Positions 30,571-41,914 of a stretch of DNA of 64,000 nt are shown in pieces (position 1 is the first letter of the stretch; each line of letters begins with the position of its first letter). Below the pieces are notes generated by a model. The model had not been told where the DNA came from and searched no databases. It was given only the letters and a program-made list of their open reading frames with translations. Origin of the DNA: an uncultured Photobacterium sp. Its GTDB lineage: Bacteria; Pseudomonadota; Gammaproteobacteria; Enterobacterales; Vibrionaceae. Where the stretch lies: NCBI RefSeq assembly GCF_947039875.1, contig NZ_CAMRAN010000002.1:1-64000 (forward strand), read 5' to 3'. The position numbers and the translations under genes are program-made.

Positions 30571-31316
30571 TAAATACTACTCTCCTGTCCCGCTTGCTCT
30601 ACATCTTGTTGCATTTCAAGCATTTCTTGATTATTAGTGTCAATATCATCAAGCAGACTTGATTGACTTGACGCTTGCTGGTGAACCACGGCTTCACCGT
30701 CACGAATTAATCGTAATTGTGCTTCACGAACATCATCACCGGTACGTACATCAGCACCAAAGCGGAAAACAGATTCACTAATACGAAACTTGCCATTTTC
30801 ACCAATAGGAATAAGCATTCCTAAACGACGTAAACGACGTAACGCTGTTTTTACTTTATCAAACAGCTTTTCACGATCAAGATCTGAGCCTGAAGCGCGG
30901 TTAGTGACAAGTTTCATTAGCTTTTGTTCATCCGCTAATACTAGCAACTCATCAAATAATTCTTGGTTCGTAAAGATACCTTCGTGAGCTAGACGCTCTG
31001 GGCTAAGATACAGAAAACACAATACTTTACCCACCAGCATATCGATTTCAGATAATACTGAACGACCAATTAATGAGGTTGAACGTGGACGTAAGTATAA
31101 AAAACCTTCAGGTGCACGTACTAATTCAGCATTATAACGACGGTAAAACATCGCTAACTCTTTCTCAAACTCAATTAAATAAGCGTGACTATCTAAATCT
31201 TCACTTGAAACATGGCGACCAGAACGCAGAGCGTTATCTAACGTAGGGAAAAGTGGGTTAGCAATGGCTTTTGCCAACTTCTCCGGCATAAATTCTTCAA
31301 TATTTGTCAATGACAT
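30570..31316 (-). CDS. mukE: MukE, condensin subunit
   Basis: MukE bridges MukF and regulates MukB. The protein is 248 residues from the ATG at 31316, where it begins [24 protein letters not shown] like E. coli MukE; a longer frame to 31373 is probably not used. Hallmarks are [16 protein letters not shown] and [15 protein letters not shown]. The start lies inside the end of mukF (20-base overlap), as in E. coli, which points to coupled translation. Confidence 0.95.
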   Translation of the reverse strand: MSLTNIEEFMPEKLAKAIANPLFPTLDNALRSGRHVSSEDLDSHAYLIEFEKELAMFYRRYNAELVRAPEGFLYLRPRSTSLIGRSVLSEIDMLVGKVLCFLYLSPERLAHEGIFTNQELFDELLVLADEQKLMKLVTNRASGSDLDREKLFDKVKTALRRLRRLGMLIPIGENGKFRISESVFRFGADVRTGDDVREAQLRLIRDGEAVVHQQASSQSSLLDDIDTNNQEMLEMQQDVEQAGQESSI

Positions 31317-32619
31317 GGGCTTGTACCTTGGCTCCGTATTCGTTAATTGCTTTCCAATCAGGCTGAATGGCATTGAAATCAGCTTCGGAATACCCCATCC
31401 TCACGGCCTGATCAATTACAATCCGCGCTAAATCAAAATGTTGTGCATACGGATGTTGTGCCAAATAATCTTTAAGTAAAACACTCAAATTGATTGGTGC
31501 ACCTGTTGCTTTATGTGCTTTTAACATCAAACCGACTTTCTCAGCCAATTGATCGTTAACCAAATCAAGTTCTTCAAATTCCATTTCACCAGGAACAATA
31601 CCTGTTACTTCATCATCACGTAATATTAAGGGTTCATCACGCATATCAAGTAAGCGTTCTGCATCTGCAAATGTCAGTAACCATGGCGCATCAAAGTAAT
31701 CGGTAACCGATTGGCGTAGTCGTTGGCTAAAGGCGCGGTTTTTATCCATATCAATTGCGGTACGAATAAATTTATGTACATGGCGATCATAGCCAATCCA
31801 TAAATCAATCGTTTGTTGTCCCCAACTAATGATACGATCTAATTTCATTTGCAGGATATAAATCATACCATCAACAAAATCGAGATCAGCACGTCCTTGA
31901 ATCTCTTCTTGAATAGCAAGTAACTGACTTTGAAGCTGATCACCTGCAGCTTGCAACGTATCTTGTAATTCACGCAGTGTCGATGATGTTTCATCAAGTA
32001 AGACTTCACAACTGCTGATGGCGGCTTGCCAATCTTGATTTAATAACTCAGCAATATCGAGCTTAACTTGTTGCTGTTGCTCATCCATTGCGCGTTGGTT
32101 TAAATCGATACGATCAAAAATTTCAGCAACAGAATATTTTAAAACCGCATGCACATTTTGACGCCAATGTTTTTCATCGCCGTCTTCTTGTGCTGCTGTT
32201 GCCGCTTTATTGATCTCATCAGCTACCATTGCTAATTGAATAGATAGTTTTAATGTTGAGAACTCACGTTGGTGCACATAATAATCAGTAATGCCAAGCG
32301 CTAACGGACTTAATCGATAAATGCTAGCGCCGTCAGTCACCTCACTGGTAAAGCGTGATATTAACCGCTGTCTTACCAATTCATTTATGGCGTTATTGGC
32401 GCGAAATGCCAGGGTTTCCTTGGTTTGGCCGAACATGTCGCTCACAATGCGAAATGCATCAACCAACTCACCTTCCCCTAATTCTTCATCAAAGCGATCA
32501 CCGCTTAATACAGCAATCGCTAACAAGAACGCCAGCCGTTCTGTTGGCAAATTGAGCGCAAATTCATTATTTTTGACCCAATTTACTAACTCAGGAACAG
32601 TCTGGGTAACTTCACTCAT
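31297..32619 (-). CDS. mukF: MukF, condensin kleisin subunit
   Basis: This 440-residue kleisin joins two MukB heads. It has an N-terminal winged-helix dimerisation domain (1-115, [20 protein letters not shown]), a helical middle domain and a C-terminal winged helix contacting the MukB head. The length equals that of E. coli MukF. It overlaps cmoM by 4 bases (ATGA) upstream and mukE by 20 bases downstream. Confidence 0.96.
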   Translation of the reverse strand: MSEVTQTVPELVNWVKNNEFALNLPTERLAFLLAIAVLSGDRFDEELGEGELVDAFRIVSDMFGQTKETLAFRANNAINELVRQRLISRFTSEVTDGASIYRLSPLALGITDYYVHQREFSTLKLSIQLAMVADEINKAATAAQEDGDEKHWRQNVHAVLKYSVAEIFDRIDLNQRAMDEQQQQVKLDIAELLNQDWQAAISSCEVLLDETSSTLRELQDTLQAAGDQLQSQLLAIQEEIQGRADLDFVDGMIYILQMKLDRIISWGQQTIDLWIGYDRHVHKFIRTAIDMDKNRAFSQRLRQSVTDYFDAPWLLTFADAERLLDMRDEPLILRDDEVTGIVPGEMEFEELDLVNDQLAEKVGLMLKAHKATGAPINLSVLLKDYLAQHPYAQHFDLARIVIDQAVRMGYSEADFNAIQPDWKAINEYGAKVQAHVIDKY

Positions 32620-33449
32620 CCCTTGTCCTTATTGCTATTATTTAAATTTGTCACCACTGTTGACGTTACATCAGTGAGAGGCTTACGCGCATACACATGA
32701 ATATAACGGCCTAATGACAAAAAAGGTTCCTGACGACAAAGCTTTTGCTCCATATCAAGAACTTGTTCGAAACTGTAATCACCCATTCGATCATGCTGCA
32801 TGTAATCATGGAATGTGCGTACGCCGGTCTTACCCATTATGTCAAACCCAGCCGTAGTTAAACACTGATATACTTCATCAGGCTTTATTCCTTGCTGAGG
32901 TTGTAATTTAAATCGTTTACGGTGTGGCATACCTTGTTCTATATGGGTTAAATTACCACAAATAAGATTCTTAAATAACAATCCGTTATAGTTATAAAAC
33001 ATAACCGAGATAATACCACCGGGTTTTACGCTATTTAATAGACCCATTAATGTTGTAATCGGATCAGACAACCATTCCATAACCGCATGAAAGAGAATTA
33101 AATCAACGGGTGCTTCTATATGCTCACTAATTTCTTGAATTGGTGAATGCACTAGTCGATATTGCTCAATTAAGCCATTTTTAGCAATTTCTTGTGCTGC
33201 TAATGTCAGCATTTCGCTAGAAAGATCACATAACGTCACCTGATGTCCAAGTGCTGCTATTTTTTGAGATATTTGCCCAATACCACCACCCGCATCTAAT
33301 ACTTGTAATGGCGAAACAGAATTCAATTTCTGCAATATATATTCAATATCTTGCCAAACAACAACTTGTCGTATTTGACCTTTCGCTGTGCCATAAATAT
33401 TATCAGCGAATTTTTTCGCTAAATCATCAAAATTTCGGTCTTTTTTCAT
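32616..33449 (-). CDS. cmoM: CmoM (SmtA), tRNA cmo5U methyltransferase
   Basis: This 277-residue class I SAM methyltransferase adds the final methyl to 5-carboxymethoxyuridine at the wobble position of some tRNAs. SAM motif I is [10 protein letters not shown]; further matches to E. coli CmoM are [37 protein letters not shown] and [12 protein letters not shown]. It heads the muk operon, as in E. coli. It is divergent from elyC with a 119-base shared promoter region. Confidence 0.94.
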   Translation of the reverse strand: MKKDRNFDDLAKKFADNIYGTAKGQIRQVVVWQDIEYILQKLNSVSPLQVLDAGGGIGQISQKIAALGHQVTLCDLSSEMLTLAAQEIAKNGLIEQYRLVHSPIQEISEHIEAPVDLILFHAVMEWLSDPITTLMGLLNSVKPGGIISVMFYNYNGLLFKNLICGNLTHIEQGMPHRKRFKLQPQQGIKPDEVYQCLTTAGFDIMGKTGVRTFHDYMQHDRMGDYSFEQVLDMEQKLCRQEPFLSLGRYIHVYARKPLTDVTSTVVTNLNNSNKDKG

Positions 33450-33568
33450 GGCTTATTTACGTTATGATAGCGATGCTAGAATATGGCTTATTTTCTCACA
33501 AGCGGTAAAGGAATAAAGGCTTGTGATCGATTTTAGAGCTCAACTGCTGAAATTTCGGACGACATATT

Positions 33569-34375
33569 ATGTTTATACTTAAAAAAATCATATCTTCGCT
33601 ACTGATGCCACTACCGTTTCTATTATTAGTAGGCGTTATAGGTTTATGCGTATTGTGGTTTACACGTCGAAAAAAATTAGCCTCTATCTTGATGAGTATC
33701 TCTTTAATTGGTATTTTTTTATGTTCATTCCACCCCCTCACTACAGCATTACTACGCCCATTAGAGCAAGAAAACGCAGCCTTTGTGAGTACCACTAAGC
33801 CAATTAGTTATGTCATGGTCTTAGGCAGTAGCCAAGTTATCGATAAAACCTTTCCTATCACCTCCGAATTATCACCAACTGCGATTACACGCTTAGTTGA
33901 AGGCATTCGTATTTTTCGTATGTATCCTGATGCAAAACTCATTTTATCAGGCTATGGTGGTCTTGTTTCTCAAGGGATTAGCCACGCTCGGTTAATGGCA
34001 CATTTAGCTATCGCATTAGGGGTCAATAAACGGGATATTCTGTTATTTGAATCAACGAGAGATACCAAAGAAGAAGCATTTCAAGCTGCAGATGTCGTTA
34101 AAGATAAAAATATGATTTTAGTCACATCAGCCAGCCAAATGTCACGCGCGCTTTACTATTTCCATCAAGCTGGATTACACCCTATTGCTGCACCAACCAA
34201 CTTTAGGGCCAGTAATCAAATGCGTGATTTTGTTCCTGATTCAAGGTTCCTTACTCAAATGGAAATTGTTGAACATGAGCGTTTAGGGCAATTATGGCAG
34301 CGTATTACTAGCAAGCTATTAAACCCGAAAATTGAACATCAACAAGCAGAAAAAGTAAAACCTGAGACATTATAA
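33569..34375 (+). CDS. elyC: ElyC (YcbC)-like envelope biogenesis factor, DUF218
   Basis: This 268-residue protein has two N-terminal membrane segments (about 7-30 and 38-58) and a periplasmic DUF218/YdcF-like domain (VMVLGSSQ, LSGYGG, TKEEAFQAA, LVTSASQMSRALYYF). In E. coli ElyC is needed for peptidoglycan synthesis at low temperature. The E. coli gene is likewise next to cmoM-mukFEB, supporting orthology. Confidence 0.9.
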   Translation: MFILKKIISSLLMPLPFLLLVGVIGLCVLWFTRRKKLASILMSISLIGIFLCSFHPLTTALLRPLEQENAAFVSTTKPISYVMVLGSSQVIDKTFPITSELSPTAITRLVEGIRIFRMYPDAKLILSGYGGLVSQGISHARLMAHLAIALGVNKRDILLFESTRDTKEEAFQAADVVKDKNMILVTSASQMSRALYYFHQAGLHPIAAPTNFRASNQMRDFVPDSRFLTQMEIVEHERLGQLWQRITSKLLNPKIEHQQAEKVKPETL

Positions 34376-34590
34376 GTTCCCCAACACTATGTTTTAATTG
34401 ATTATTTAAAGGACTATCACGACATTGTTCGTACTGTTTTTTTTAAAAATGTCTACTGCAATTTGTATAACTATTAAGATCATACAGTTTTAAAATTTCT
34501 TTTTATCGTATTATTTCACTTTAATCTCAGCATGCTTTACTGTATTTCATGATAAAATAGTAACTTACTACTTAAGAAAGAATTTAATTC

Positions 34591-34827
34591 ATGAAACTTT
34601 TAATCCGTAACCTTTCTCGCAGCACTACTGAAATTCAAATTCATAAAATGTTTGAAGAATTTGGTAAAATTAGTGCTTGTAACCTTGTATTAGACGACAA
34701 AACAGGCAAATCAAAAGGATTTGCATTTGTTGAAATGGCTGATGATGAGCAAGCAACTCGCGCAATGAAAGCTCTTCATGAAATGATGGTTGATAAAAGC
34801 CGTATCCGTGTGAAAATTGCCGAATAA
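34591..34827 (+). CDS. Single-RRM RNA-binding protein
   Basis: This 78-residue protein is one RNA-recognition motif. RNP2 is KLLIRNLS at the N-terminus and RNP1 is KSKGFAFVEM (about 45-54). Stand-alone RRM proteins occur in marine gammaproteobacteria and cyanobacteria and are often cold-induced; that role is inferred. A 215-base AT-rich leader region precedes it, and a strong terminator follows. Confidence 0.92.
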   Translation: MKLLIRNLSRSTTEIQIHKMFEEFGKISACNLVLDDKTGKSKGFAFVEMADDEQATRAMKALHEMMVDKSRIRVKIAE

Positions 34828-34849
34828 TTACAGTAATTAATTTACCCAT

Positions 34850-34881
34850 AAAAAACCGAGTAAGTAATACTCGGTTTTTTA
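34850..34881. terminator. Bidirectional terminator between the RRM gene and kdsB
   Basis: AAAAAACCGAGTA / TACTCGGTTTTTT with T-runs on both strands; serves the RRM gene (plus) and kdsB (minus). Confidence 0.88.
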
Positions 34882-34915
34882 TTATTGAGATAACGGATAT
34901 AGACAAACAATTTTG

Positions 34916-35662
34916 CTAGCTAACTAGTTGTCGTACTTTTTCCAAATCTTCTAAGGTATCGACCCCTGCCGGTGGTGCATCAATCGCAACATCAACATGG
35001 ATTTTCTCACCATACCAAAGCACACGAAGTTGCTCTAATGATTCGATTTGCTCTAGCGGACTTGGCTGCCAATTAATATAAGTATTAATAAACCCAGCAC
35101 GGTAAGCATAAATCCCAATATGGCGCAGTAGGTTATGATGAACAATGCGCGGTTGCTTCGCAAAATTATCACGATCCCAAGGAATAGCTGCGCGGCTAAA
35201 ATACAATGCGTAACCGTCTTTATCCGTCACTACTTTTACAGCATTAGGATTAAAAATTTCATCATGATGATCAATTTCTACCGCTAATGTCGCCATTGGC
35301 GCATTAAAATGCGCAATATTATCCGCAACTTGACGAATAATTGTATCCGGGATAAGCGGCTCATCACCTTGAACATTAACCACGATATGATCATCAGCGA
35401 GTTGATATTTCTCAACCACTTCAGCCAAACGTTCAGTACCAGATTGATGATCAGCACGAGTTAAACACACCTCACCACCAAAACCTTGTACCACATCAAC
35501 AATACGCTGATCATCAGTCGCAACAATAACCTGATCAGCACCAGATTTACACGCTTGTTCGTAAACCCATTGCACCATCGGTTTACCTGCAATATCAGCT
35601 AATGGTTTACCAGGTAAACGGGTTGACTGATAACGTGCAGGAATAATAACAGTAAAGGCCAT
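34916..35662 (-). CDS. kdsB: KdsB, CMP-Kdo synthetase
   Basis: This 248-residue enzyme activates Kdo as CMP-Kdo for attachment to lipid A. It is a cytoplasmic nucleotidyltransferase with the N-terminal signature [18 protein letters not shown] and the conserved [10 protein letters not shown], with metal-binding Asp residues. It is the last gene of msbA-lpxK-ycaR-kdsB; its ATG overlaps the ycaR stop (TAATG). Confidence 0.96.
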   Translation of the reverse strand: MAFTVIIPARYQSTRLPGKPLADIAGKPMVQWVYEQACKSGADQVIVATDDQRIVDVVQGFGGEVCLTRADHQSGTERLAEVVEKYQLADDHIVVNVQGDEPLIPDTIIRQVADNIAHFNAPMATLAVEIDHHDEIFNPNAVKVVTDKDGYALYFSRAAIPWDRDNFAKQPRIVHHNLLRHIGIYAYRAGFINTYINWQPSPLEQIESLEQLRVLWYGEKIHVDVAIDAPPAGVDTLEDLEKVRQLVS

Positions 35663-35841
35663 TACTTAACCTCATCAGAACTTAATGTACGCGCTTCTGA
35701 ATCAAGTAACACGGGAATACCATCATCGATAGGATAAGCAAGACGATCAAATTTACACACTAATTCATTCTTTTCTTTATCGAAATTCAATTTGCCTTTA
35801 CATACAGGGCAAGCAACAATTTCAAGCAGACGGTGATCCAT
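35662..35841 (-). CDS. ycaR: YcaR, small Trm112-like protein
   Basis: This 59-residue protein ([18 protein letters not shown]...) belongs to the UPF0434/Trm112 family. CPVC and the downstream C29 ([21 protein letters not shown]) give a small zinc-ribbon-like shape with one cysteine fewer than usual. Trm112 proteins activate methyltransferases in other organisms; the bacterial role is unclear. It is translationally coupled on both sides: it overlaps lpxK by 20 bases and kdsB by one. Confidence 0.92.
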   Translation of the reverse strand: MDHRLLEIVACPVCKGKLNFDKEKNELVCKFDRLAYPIDDGIPVLLDSEARTLSSDEVK

Positions 35842-36856
35842 ACTTTTCCTTAACCTCTATAATCTGTTTAATAATGGCTGATGCTTGGGGCTCAGAAATA
35901 ACTGCATCAACAGGCAGATACCACCAATTATCCTCTGCAAATGGGTAACATTTTACCGCATCTTTTTCAGTCATCACTAAATGTTGCCCTTGTTGGGCTA
36001 AACCTAACAATGTTTGATGAGTAAAGGGTTGATGATCAGCAAAAGGCTGGCATACAACAGGCTTTACTCCTAACGCATTCAATGTCGCAAAAAATCGTGG
36101 TGGATGACCAATCCCCGCCATAGCAACAATAGATGTTAACGCGGTAACCGCACAACGAGCACCCGTTTTAACATTAATCAGCTCTGACGGTGCTAAGTAC
36201 ATCGTCGCTTCATTGGTATCAGCAACACCACCATTACAAATCAGAAAATCAACCTCATTAAGGCGCTGACATGATTCTCGTAATGGGCCTAATGGCAATA
36301 AGTGTTGATTACCAAACCGACGTTTACCATCAATTACAACTAATTCAATATCACGATCAAGAGCATAATGTTGTAAACCATCATCGGTAATAATAACATC
36401 AACATCATGCTCTAATAGTAACTTTACCGCATCACTTCGAACGGGGGCAACCGCAACCGGTACTTCTGTTCGACGACGAATTAAAATCGGCTCATCCCCA
36501 GCAATATCGGTACTAGTATCACTCTCAACAAAATATGGATAATGCGGTGCTTTGCCACCATAACCACGTGATACAACACCAGGTTTTAATCCTTGTGCTA
36601 ATAACTGTTCGACTAACCACACCACTACTGGTGTTTTGCCATTACCACCTGCAGTGATATTACCAACAATAACCACCGGTACTGGCGCTCGATATGCCAT
36701 TTTTTTGCCTGTTGTATATTGGTTCCGTTTTCGACGGCTTAATACACCAAACAATTGACTGAGTGGCCACAATAATGGCCACAACAGATAATAAGCAATG
36801 TGAGTTTTACCTTTTAATGCTGATTGGTACCACATAGCTTCAATGAAAGCAGCCAC
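35822..36856 (-). CDS. lpxK: LpxK, tetraacyldisaccharide 4'-kinase
   Basis: This 344-residue inner-membrane-associated kinase phosphorylates the lipid A precursor at the 4' position. The P-loop is [12 protein letters not shown] (about residues 61-72). The conserved [12 protein letters not shown]-like AGDEPILI and DDGLQHYAL motifs are present. It begins 2 bases after the msbA stop and overlaps ycaR, so the lipid A kinase and the flippase are made from one message. Confidence 0.95.
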   Translation of the reverse strand: MAAFIEAMWYQSALKGKTHIAYYLLWPLLWPLSQLFGVLSRRKRNQYTTGKKMAYRAPVPVVIVGNITAGGNGKTPVVVWLVEQLLAQGLKPGVVSRGYGGKAPHYPYFVESDTSTDIAGDEPILIRRRTEVPVAVAPVRSDAVKLLLEHDVDVIITDDGLQHYALDRDIELVVIDGKRRFGNQHLLPLGPLRESCQRLNEVDFLICNGGVADTNEATMYLAPSELINVKTGARCAVTALTSIVAMAGIGHPPRFFATLNALGVKPVVCQPFADHQPFTHQTLLGLAQQGQHLVMTEKDAVKCYPFAEDNWWYLPVDAVISEPQASAIIKQIIEVKEKYGSPSA

Positions 36857-36858
36857 AA

Positions 36859-38625
36859 TTAATCACCAAATTGAATACGATGAAGTTGCGCATAGGCACC
36901 ATTTAGGCTAATTAATTCGCCATGTGTGCCACGTTCAATAATTTCACCCTCATCGACAACCAAAATTTGATCGGCATTCTCAATAGTTGATAAACGGTGA
37001 GCAATAACAAGTACGGTACGATCTTTTTGTAATTCATCTAATGCATGTTGAATAGCACGCTCAGATTCAGTATCTAATGCTGATGTCGCTTCATCAAGTA
37101 CTAGCACTGGCGCATTACGTAATAATGCACGAGCGATAGCCAGACGCTGGCGTTGACCACCTGATAAGCTGACACCATTTTCACCAATAACGGTATCTAA
37201 CCCGTGCTCCATATCTTTAATAAAGTCCATCGCATAAGCAAGCTCTGCTACTCGTTCAATATCAGCACGAGTAAACATATCGCCACTTGCATAAGCGATA
37301 TTATTTGCAATCGTGTCATTAAATAAATGCACACTTTGTGAGACTACGGCAACCTGAGAACGTAGGTTTGATAAGGTATAATCTTGAATTTCAACATTAT
37401 CTAAGCGTAAATCACCAGAATCGATGTCATAGAAACGTGTAAGTAAGTTGGCAATGGTACTTTTACCTGAACCAGAACGGCCCACAAGCGCCACAGTTTT
37501 ACCCGCCGGAAGTTCAAAGCTGACATTACGCAATGCTGGTGTATCTTTGGTTGGGTAAGTAAAGGTCACATCTTTGACTGATACATCACCTTTAACACGC
37601 TCAACTTCATGCTTACCATTATCTTTTTCAGTTTCTAAATCCATCAAATCAAACAGTGTATGACAAGCCGCCATACCACGTTGGAATTGAGATGTAACAT
37701 TGGTCAAAGATTTAAGTGGGCGCATTAAACCAAACATTGCACCAAATACGACAGCAAAGGTACCCGGTGTTAATGAATCACGTAATGATGGTGTATTGGC
37801 AAGAATTAACACAACAACAAGTGCTGAAGAAGCAATAAGTTGGATAATAGGGTTCGCTATCGCCTGCGCAGAAACTAATTTCATGGTTTGGCGACGCATT
37901 AAATTACTTACTTCATCAAAACGCTGCTTCTCAACGTCTTGACCACCGTAACTTAATACGACTTTATGGCCTTTTAGCATTTGTTCTGCTGACGATGTCA
38001 CTGAACCCATCGCATCTTGCATGTTACGCGAAATCTTACGGAATCGTTTTGAAACAATACTAATGCTAATAGCAACAACAGGGGCAATAACAATCAAAAT
38101 AGCGGATAACTGCCAGCTATTCCAAAACATTAATACCATTAGACCAATAATCGATGCACCTTCACGAACAATACTTACTAATGCACTACTGGTCGCAGAA
38201 GCAACCTGTTCAGAATCATACGTAATACGTGACAATAATGCGCCGGAGGCTTCTTTATCAAAAAACGCAACGGGCATTTTCATAAAATGTTGAAATAACT
38301 GCCGACGAAGATTCATGACGACATTGCCTGATACCCACGATAAACAGTAGGTTGATACAAAGCCACTCGCACCACGCATAATCATTAAGCCAACAAGATA
38401 GATAGGCATCATGGCAAGAAAACCTGAATCCATGCTATCAAAACCGCCAAAACTTTTATCAAGTAACGGTTTAATCATCGACAACATCAAGGTATCACCA
38501 GCCGCATTAATGATCAGCGCAATAACAGCGACAATAATGCCAGCTTTATAGATCTTGATATAAGGCCACAGTCTTTTATAAGTATCTTTGGTTGATTTTT
38601 CTGTTAATTGCGTCATGAATGCCAA
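36859..38625 (-). CDS. msbA: MsbA, lipid A flippase ABC exporter
   Basis: This 588-residue ABC half-transporter has six membrane segments (about 25-310) and an ATPase domain (about 345-588). Walker A is GRSGSGKST, the signature [16 protein letters not shown], and Walker [12 protein letters not shown]. It flips core-lipid A across the inner membrane. Upstream lies comEC, as in E. coli (ycaI-msbA-lpxK), with a 129-base gap likely to hold the msbA promoter. Confidence 0.95.
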   Translation of the reverse strand: MAFMTQLTEKSTKDTYKRLWPYIKIYKAGIIVAVIALIINAAGDTLMLSMIKPLLDKSFGGFDSMDSGFLAMMPIYLVGLMIMRGASGFVSTYCLSWVSGNVVMNLRRQLFQHFMKMPVAFFDKEASGALLSRITYDSEQVASATSSALVSIVREGASIIGLMVLMFWNSWQLSAILIVIAPVVAISISIVSKRFRKISRNMQDAMGSVTSSAEQMLKGHKVVLSYGGQDVEKQRFDEVSNLMRRQTMKLVSAQAIANPIIQLIASSALVVVLILANTPSLRDSLTPGTFAVVFGAMFGLMRPLKSLTNVTSQFQRGMAACHTLFDLMDLETEKDNGKHEVERVKGDVSVKDVTFTYPTKDTPALRNVSFELPAGKTVALVGRSGSGKSTIANLLTRFYDIDSGDLRLDNVEIQDYTLSNLRSQVAVVSQSVHLFNDTIANNIAYASGDMFTRADIERVAELAYAMDFIKDMEHGLDTVIGENGVSLSGGQRQRLAIARALLRNAPVLVLDEATSALDTESERAIQHALDELQKDRTVLVIAHRLSTIENADQILVVDEGEIIERGTHGELISLNGAYAQLHRIQFGD

Positions 38626-38754
38626 TTTTGATAAAATACAATATCTCTATTCTACCCTTAACATTGCTATCAACCAAATTTGTCCACAATCCTTTTTTCT
38701 TAAACTACGTTTTATGCTCATAAAAACAACATTAAGCAATCATTAACTGTCATT

Positions 38755-41058
38755 TTATTCTTTAGCTAGCCATTGCGGCCGATACCATGCTTGAGAATAG
38801 TGATAACGTTGTTGTTTTATATGATAGTTATTCTGATTAATCGTCACTGTCACTTGACCACTGTCTTGGGTACTGATCCAATCAATATTATTGGCTTGGT
38901 AACGCTGTTTAATCGCCGCAGACGGTAACCCCCATGGATTAAAATACCCAATCGACACAATCGCCACAGAGGGTTGAATACTATCAAGTAACGTTTGTGT
39001 TGATGAGGTACTACTACCATGATGAGGGACGACTATAATATCGGCTTGCTCTGTCTGTGCTTGCGTTAACATCACTAACTCAGATTTAGCATCAATATCC
39101 CCAGTTAATAAGATACTAGGGCCATCACCATTCATTACTTGAATATGAATAACACAAGAATCTGAGTTTGTTGCACGATCCGTGGTAACTGGCGGCCATT
39201 TAACTACGAACTCAAGCCCCTGCCATTGCCATTTTTGTCCCATAACACAAGTTGAAAAGCCATCTCGCTGATCACTACTGTATTTTTCTAAAGGTTGATA
39301 ACGCTGTATAAGATAATCGCTACCTCCAGCATGATCATTATCAGAGTGACTTAAAATAAGTCCATCAACGGCTGATATTCCTTTATGAGCTAATATTGGC
39401 TCGATGACTGACTGAGCAATACTTTTTTCATCCCAAGCATTACCAGTATCATAAATAAATACTCGCTGTTGTTTCTCTATCAAAATAGCTAATCCGTGTC
39501 CAACATCCAATACCGTTATCGTCCACGATGGCAGGTTATGATTATCATTGTATTTTTTCCACCACCAACTGAGCACAATAAAAATAATGCTCATGTACAA
39601 CCATCGAAAATACATCAAAGGTAACAAAGACCATATAACAGTTATTACCGCAACAATGACCAGTAATGGCGTTACTGATGCTGGTAACATCATCCATGCC
39701 CCATTACTCCACGCCGCAATATGTAAAACAGGTATTAATGAAATATCAGCCAGTATCCAAAATAATGAAGATAACGCTGGCCACCATACAGTTATAACGC
39801 CAATCAAGACTAACGGTACGGTTATCACACTAAGCCAAGGTACCGCGATTAAATTTGTTAATGGCGCAGCCAGGGATACACCACCAAACCACCACCACTG
39901 CATGGGCAACATCAATAACAATAAATACCCTTGTACTTTGCACAACTGCTTTAAGTTCTGATACCACCGCTGCTGCCAAGGTAAATCAGCTAATGCTGGT
40001 GAATTACCAATAATAACCATCATTAAAAAGATAATAACGGCACCAAAGGATAACCAGAACCCTGCGCTGTAACTAACAAAAGGATCCCATAACAAACACA
40101 AACCTAACGTTACTAATAAAATTTGCCAAGGTCGCCAGTTAATTGCCGTAATGCGTAAAACACCAACGATTAAGCACATTAATAACGCACGAATTGTCGG
40201 TAAACTAAATCCAGCTAACCACGCATACCCAAAAGCAAATAACAGCCCGCAAAACAAAGGTAGCCATAACCAATAACCCGTTTGTGGTAAGCATAACCGC
40301 AATAAGTAACCAAACCACCATCCGATCAGCATCGCAAGCCCAATATGTAACCCTGAAATCGCTAATAAATGAGCCAACCCGCTGTCACGCAAATCTATCC
40401 AGTCCTGCGCCTCTAACCCCTCTTTTAATCCAAAAGTTAGCGCGGTTAAATAACTTTGATGGTGAGTGTTTTTTAAAAGTGGAGTGACACTATCTAACCA
40501 TTGTTGGCGTAAAGATATCGAAGATGATAATCGTGTTGGTAAAAACTTACCCGCAGTGACGACTGCGCGACCATGAATACTGCGGCTTAATGCGTGTTGC
40601 TCACGATCGAAACCTGCTTGGTTAACACGTCCAACAATACGGCTCAACCTAACCGGCAAACGCCATATTTGTCCTTGTTTTAATAATGGTGCATCTTTCC
40701 AAAATATCATTACCCGTAATGGGGAGACAAAATCAACATTGGCAGAATGTAAATTCAGTACTTTTGCCTCAAAATACTCAGAGGGTATATTTTCATTAAA
40801 AAGCGTACTAATACTTACATCTATGGTAATATTAGCGCTGTTTATTGGAATGTTATCAATCTTGTTAATATATTGATTAGCATCAAAAACAACCCAGAAG
40901 ATAGCAAGTGAAAAGCAAATAAAAAGAACACTTCGATACACAATAAGCAACATGACACCAACGGCTATTATTAATAGTAAACACCAGTAGGGTGGCAAGG
41001 TGTTAAAAAAATGTAACGACAGATAACCGCTTATACTTGCTATAAATATTTGAACCAT
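38755..41058 (-). CDS. comEC: ComEC/Rec2 DNA uptake channel
   Basis: This 767-residue inner-membrane protein carries transforming single-stranded DNA into the cytoplasm in competent cells. Two N-terminal membrane segments are followed by a DUF4131-like soluble domain, the competence membrane domain (about 190-500; GLAHLLAISGLHIGL) and a C-terminal metallo-beta-lactamase domain with LSHSDNDHAGG and VPHHGSSTSS. Full length, so uptake could be functional as in chitin-induced Vibrio. Confidence 0.94.
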   Translation of the reverse strand: MVQIFIASISGYLSLHFFNTLPPYWCLLLIIAVGVMLLIVYRSVLFICFSLAIFWVVFDANQYINKIDNIPINSANITIDVSISTLFNENIPSEYFEAKVLNLHSANVDFVSPLRVMIFWKDAPLLKQGQIWRLPVRLSRIVGRVNQAGFDREQHALSRSIHGRAVVTAGKFLPTRLSSSISLRQQWLDSVTPLLKNTHHQSYLTALTFGLKEGLEAQDWIDLRDSGLAHLLAISGLHIGLAMLIGWWFGYLLRLCLPQTGYWLWLPLFCGLLFAFGYAWLAGFSLPTIRALLMCLIVGVLRITAINWRPWQILLVTLGLCLLWDPFVSYSAGFWLSFGAVIIFLMMVIIGNSPALADLPWQQRWYQNLKQLCKVQGYLLLLMLPMQWWWFGGVSLAAPLTNLIAVPWLSVITVPLVLIGVITVWWPALSSLFWILADISLIPVLHIAAWSNGAWMMLPASVTPLLVIVAVITVIWSLLPLMYFRWLYMSIIFIVLSWWWKKYNDNHNLPSWTITVLDVGHGLAILIEKQQRVFIYDTGNAWDEKSIAQSVIEPILAHKGISAVDGLILSHSDNDHAGGSDYLIQRYQPLEKYSSDQRDGFSTCVMGQKWQWQGLEFVVKWPPVTTDRATNSDSCVIHIQVMNGDGPSILLTGDIDAKSELVMLTQAQTEQADIIVVPHHGSSTSSTQTLLDSIQPSVAIVSIGYFNPWGLPSAAIKQRYQANNIDWISTQDSGQVTVTINQNNYHIKQQRYHYSQAWYRPQWLAKE

Positions 41059-41087
41059 ATGGCCTTAGCCAGTCAAAAAAAATTATT

Positions 41088-41612
41088 ATGCCAAGACATT
41101 TCATTAAAAAATTTCTGCCTAGCCATGAAGTGATTAAACGCCAAAAAGCGTTAAAGATATTTGGGAATCTACTTTATAACCCAAATCTATGGTGCTTAAA
41201 CCGTCGTTCAGCATCTGGCGCATTTGCTGTCGGATTGTTTATGGCTTTCGTTCCGCTGCCAAGTCAAATGTTAATGGCGGCGGGTCTCGCTATTATGTTT
41301 GGTGTCAATTTACCTTTATCCGTCGCACTCGTATGGGTCAGTAACCCCGTTACAATGCCGGTACTTTTTTATGGCGCTTACAAACTCGGGGCTTGGGTAC
41401 TGCATAGCCCGGATGTTGGCTTTCATTTTGAATTAACATGGGATTTCCTGTTAAATCAAATGAGTCAAATCGGTCCCCCGTTCCTATTGGGATGCTTTAT
41501 CTGTAGCGTATTAAGTGCATCCATCGGTTATTTCGGTATTCGGTGGTTATGGCGCTATTCCGTAGTACGCAGTTGGAATCGACGTAAATACCGTATTTCC
41601 AGAACACGATAA
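41088..41612 (+). CDS. DUF2062 membrane protein
   Basis: This 174-residue protein has a basic N-terminus, LWCLNRRSASGAFAVGLFMAFVPLPSQM (the DUF2062 core, split over about residues 33-60) and two or three membrane segments. The C-terminus is very basic (RSWNRRKYRISRTR). Family function is unknown. It is divergent from comEC with a 29-base gap, so the promoters must overlap the gene starts. Confidence 0.85.
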   Translation: MPRHFIKKFLPSHEVIKRQKALKIFGNLLYNPNLWCLNRRSASGAFAVGLFMAFVPLPSQMLMAAGLAIMFGVNLPLSVALVWVSNPVTMPVLFYGAYKLGAWVLHSPDVGFHFELTWDFLLNQMSQIGPPFLLGCFICSVLSASIGYFGIRWLWRYSVVRSWNRRKYRISRTR

Positions 41613-41630
41613 CGGTTATTTGGTTATAAC

Positions 41631-41660
41631 AATAAAACTCCATTATTTTGGAGTTTTATT
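41631..41660. terminator. Terminator of the DUF2062 gene
   Basis: AATAAAACTCCA-ttattt-TGGAGTTTTATT is a perfect 12-bp stem, 18 bases after the stop. The rest of the gap to 41914 is AT-rich with no gene visible. Confidence 0.85.
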
Positions 41661-41914
41661 ATTAATTTGCACTTTTTTTGAGAAATCCCCTCCACCATTT
41701 CTTATTCCTGTACTCAGTTTTTCATGATTAACAGATCTCTCACACATTTATTCTTCTTTTATACACTTAATAGCGCCATAATGGACTGATATTGCTAATT
41801 CGTTGCATTTTATTTCTAGTAATTATTATTGCTCTACCTACTATTAGAAAATAAAAACAACTTAATTAGCAGTAACTTATTAATAAATATTATAATTCAT
41901 CAAAGGGAAATAAA

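Noticed and set aside
32321-32677. 118-codon plus-strand frame antisense to mukF and its upstream junction
   Set aside because: Antisense to a coupled essential operon, no ribosome binding site and no family match.
39548-39961. 137-codon plus-strand frame inside comEC
   Set aside because: It is antisense to the well-supported membrane domain of ComEC and has typical shadow composition (Asn, His, Thr and Ile).
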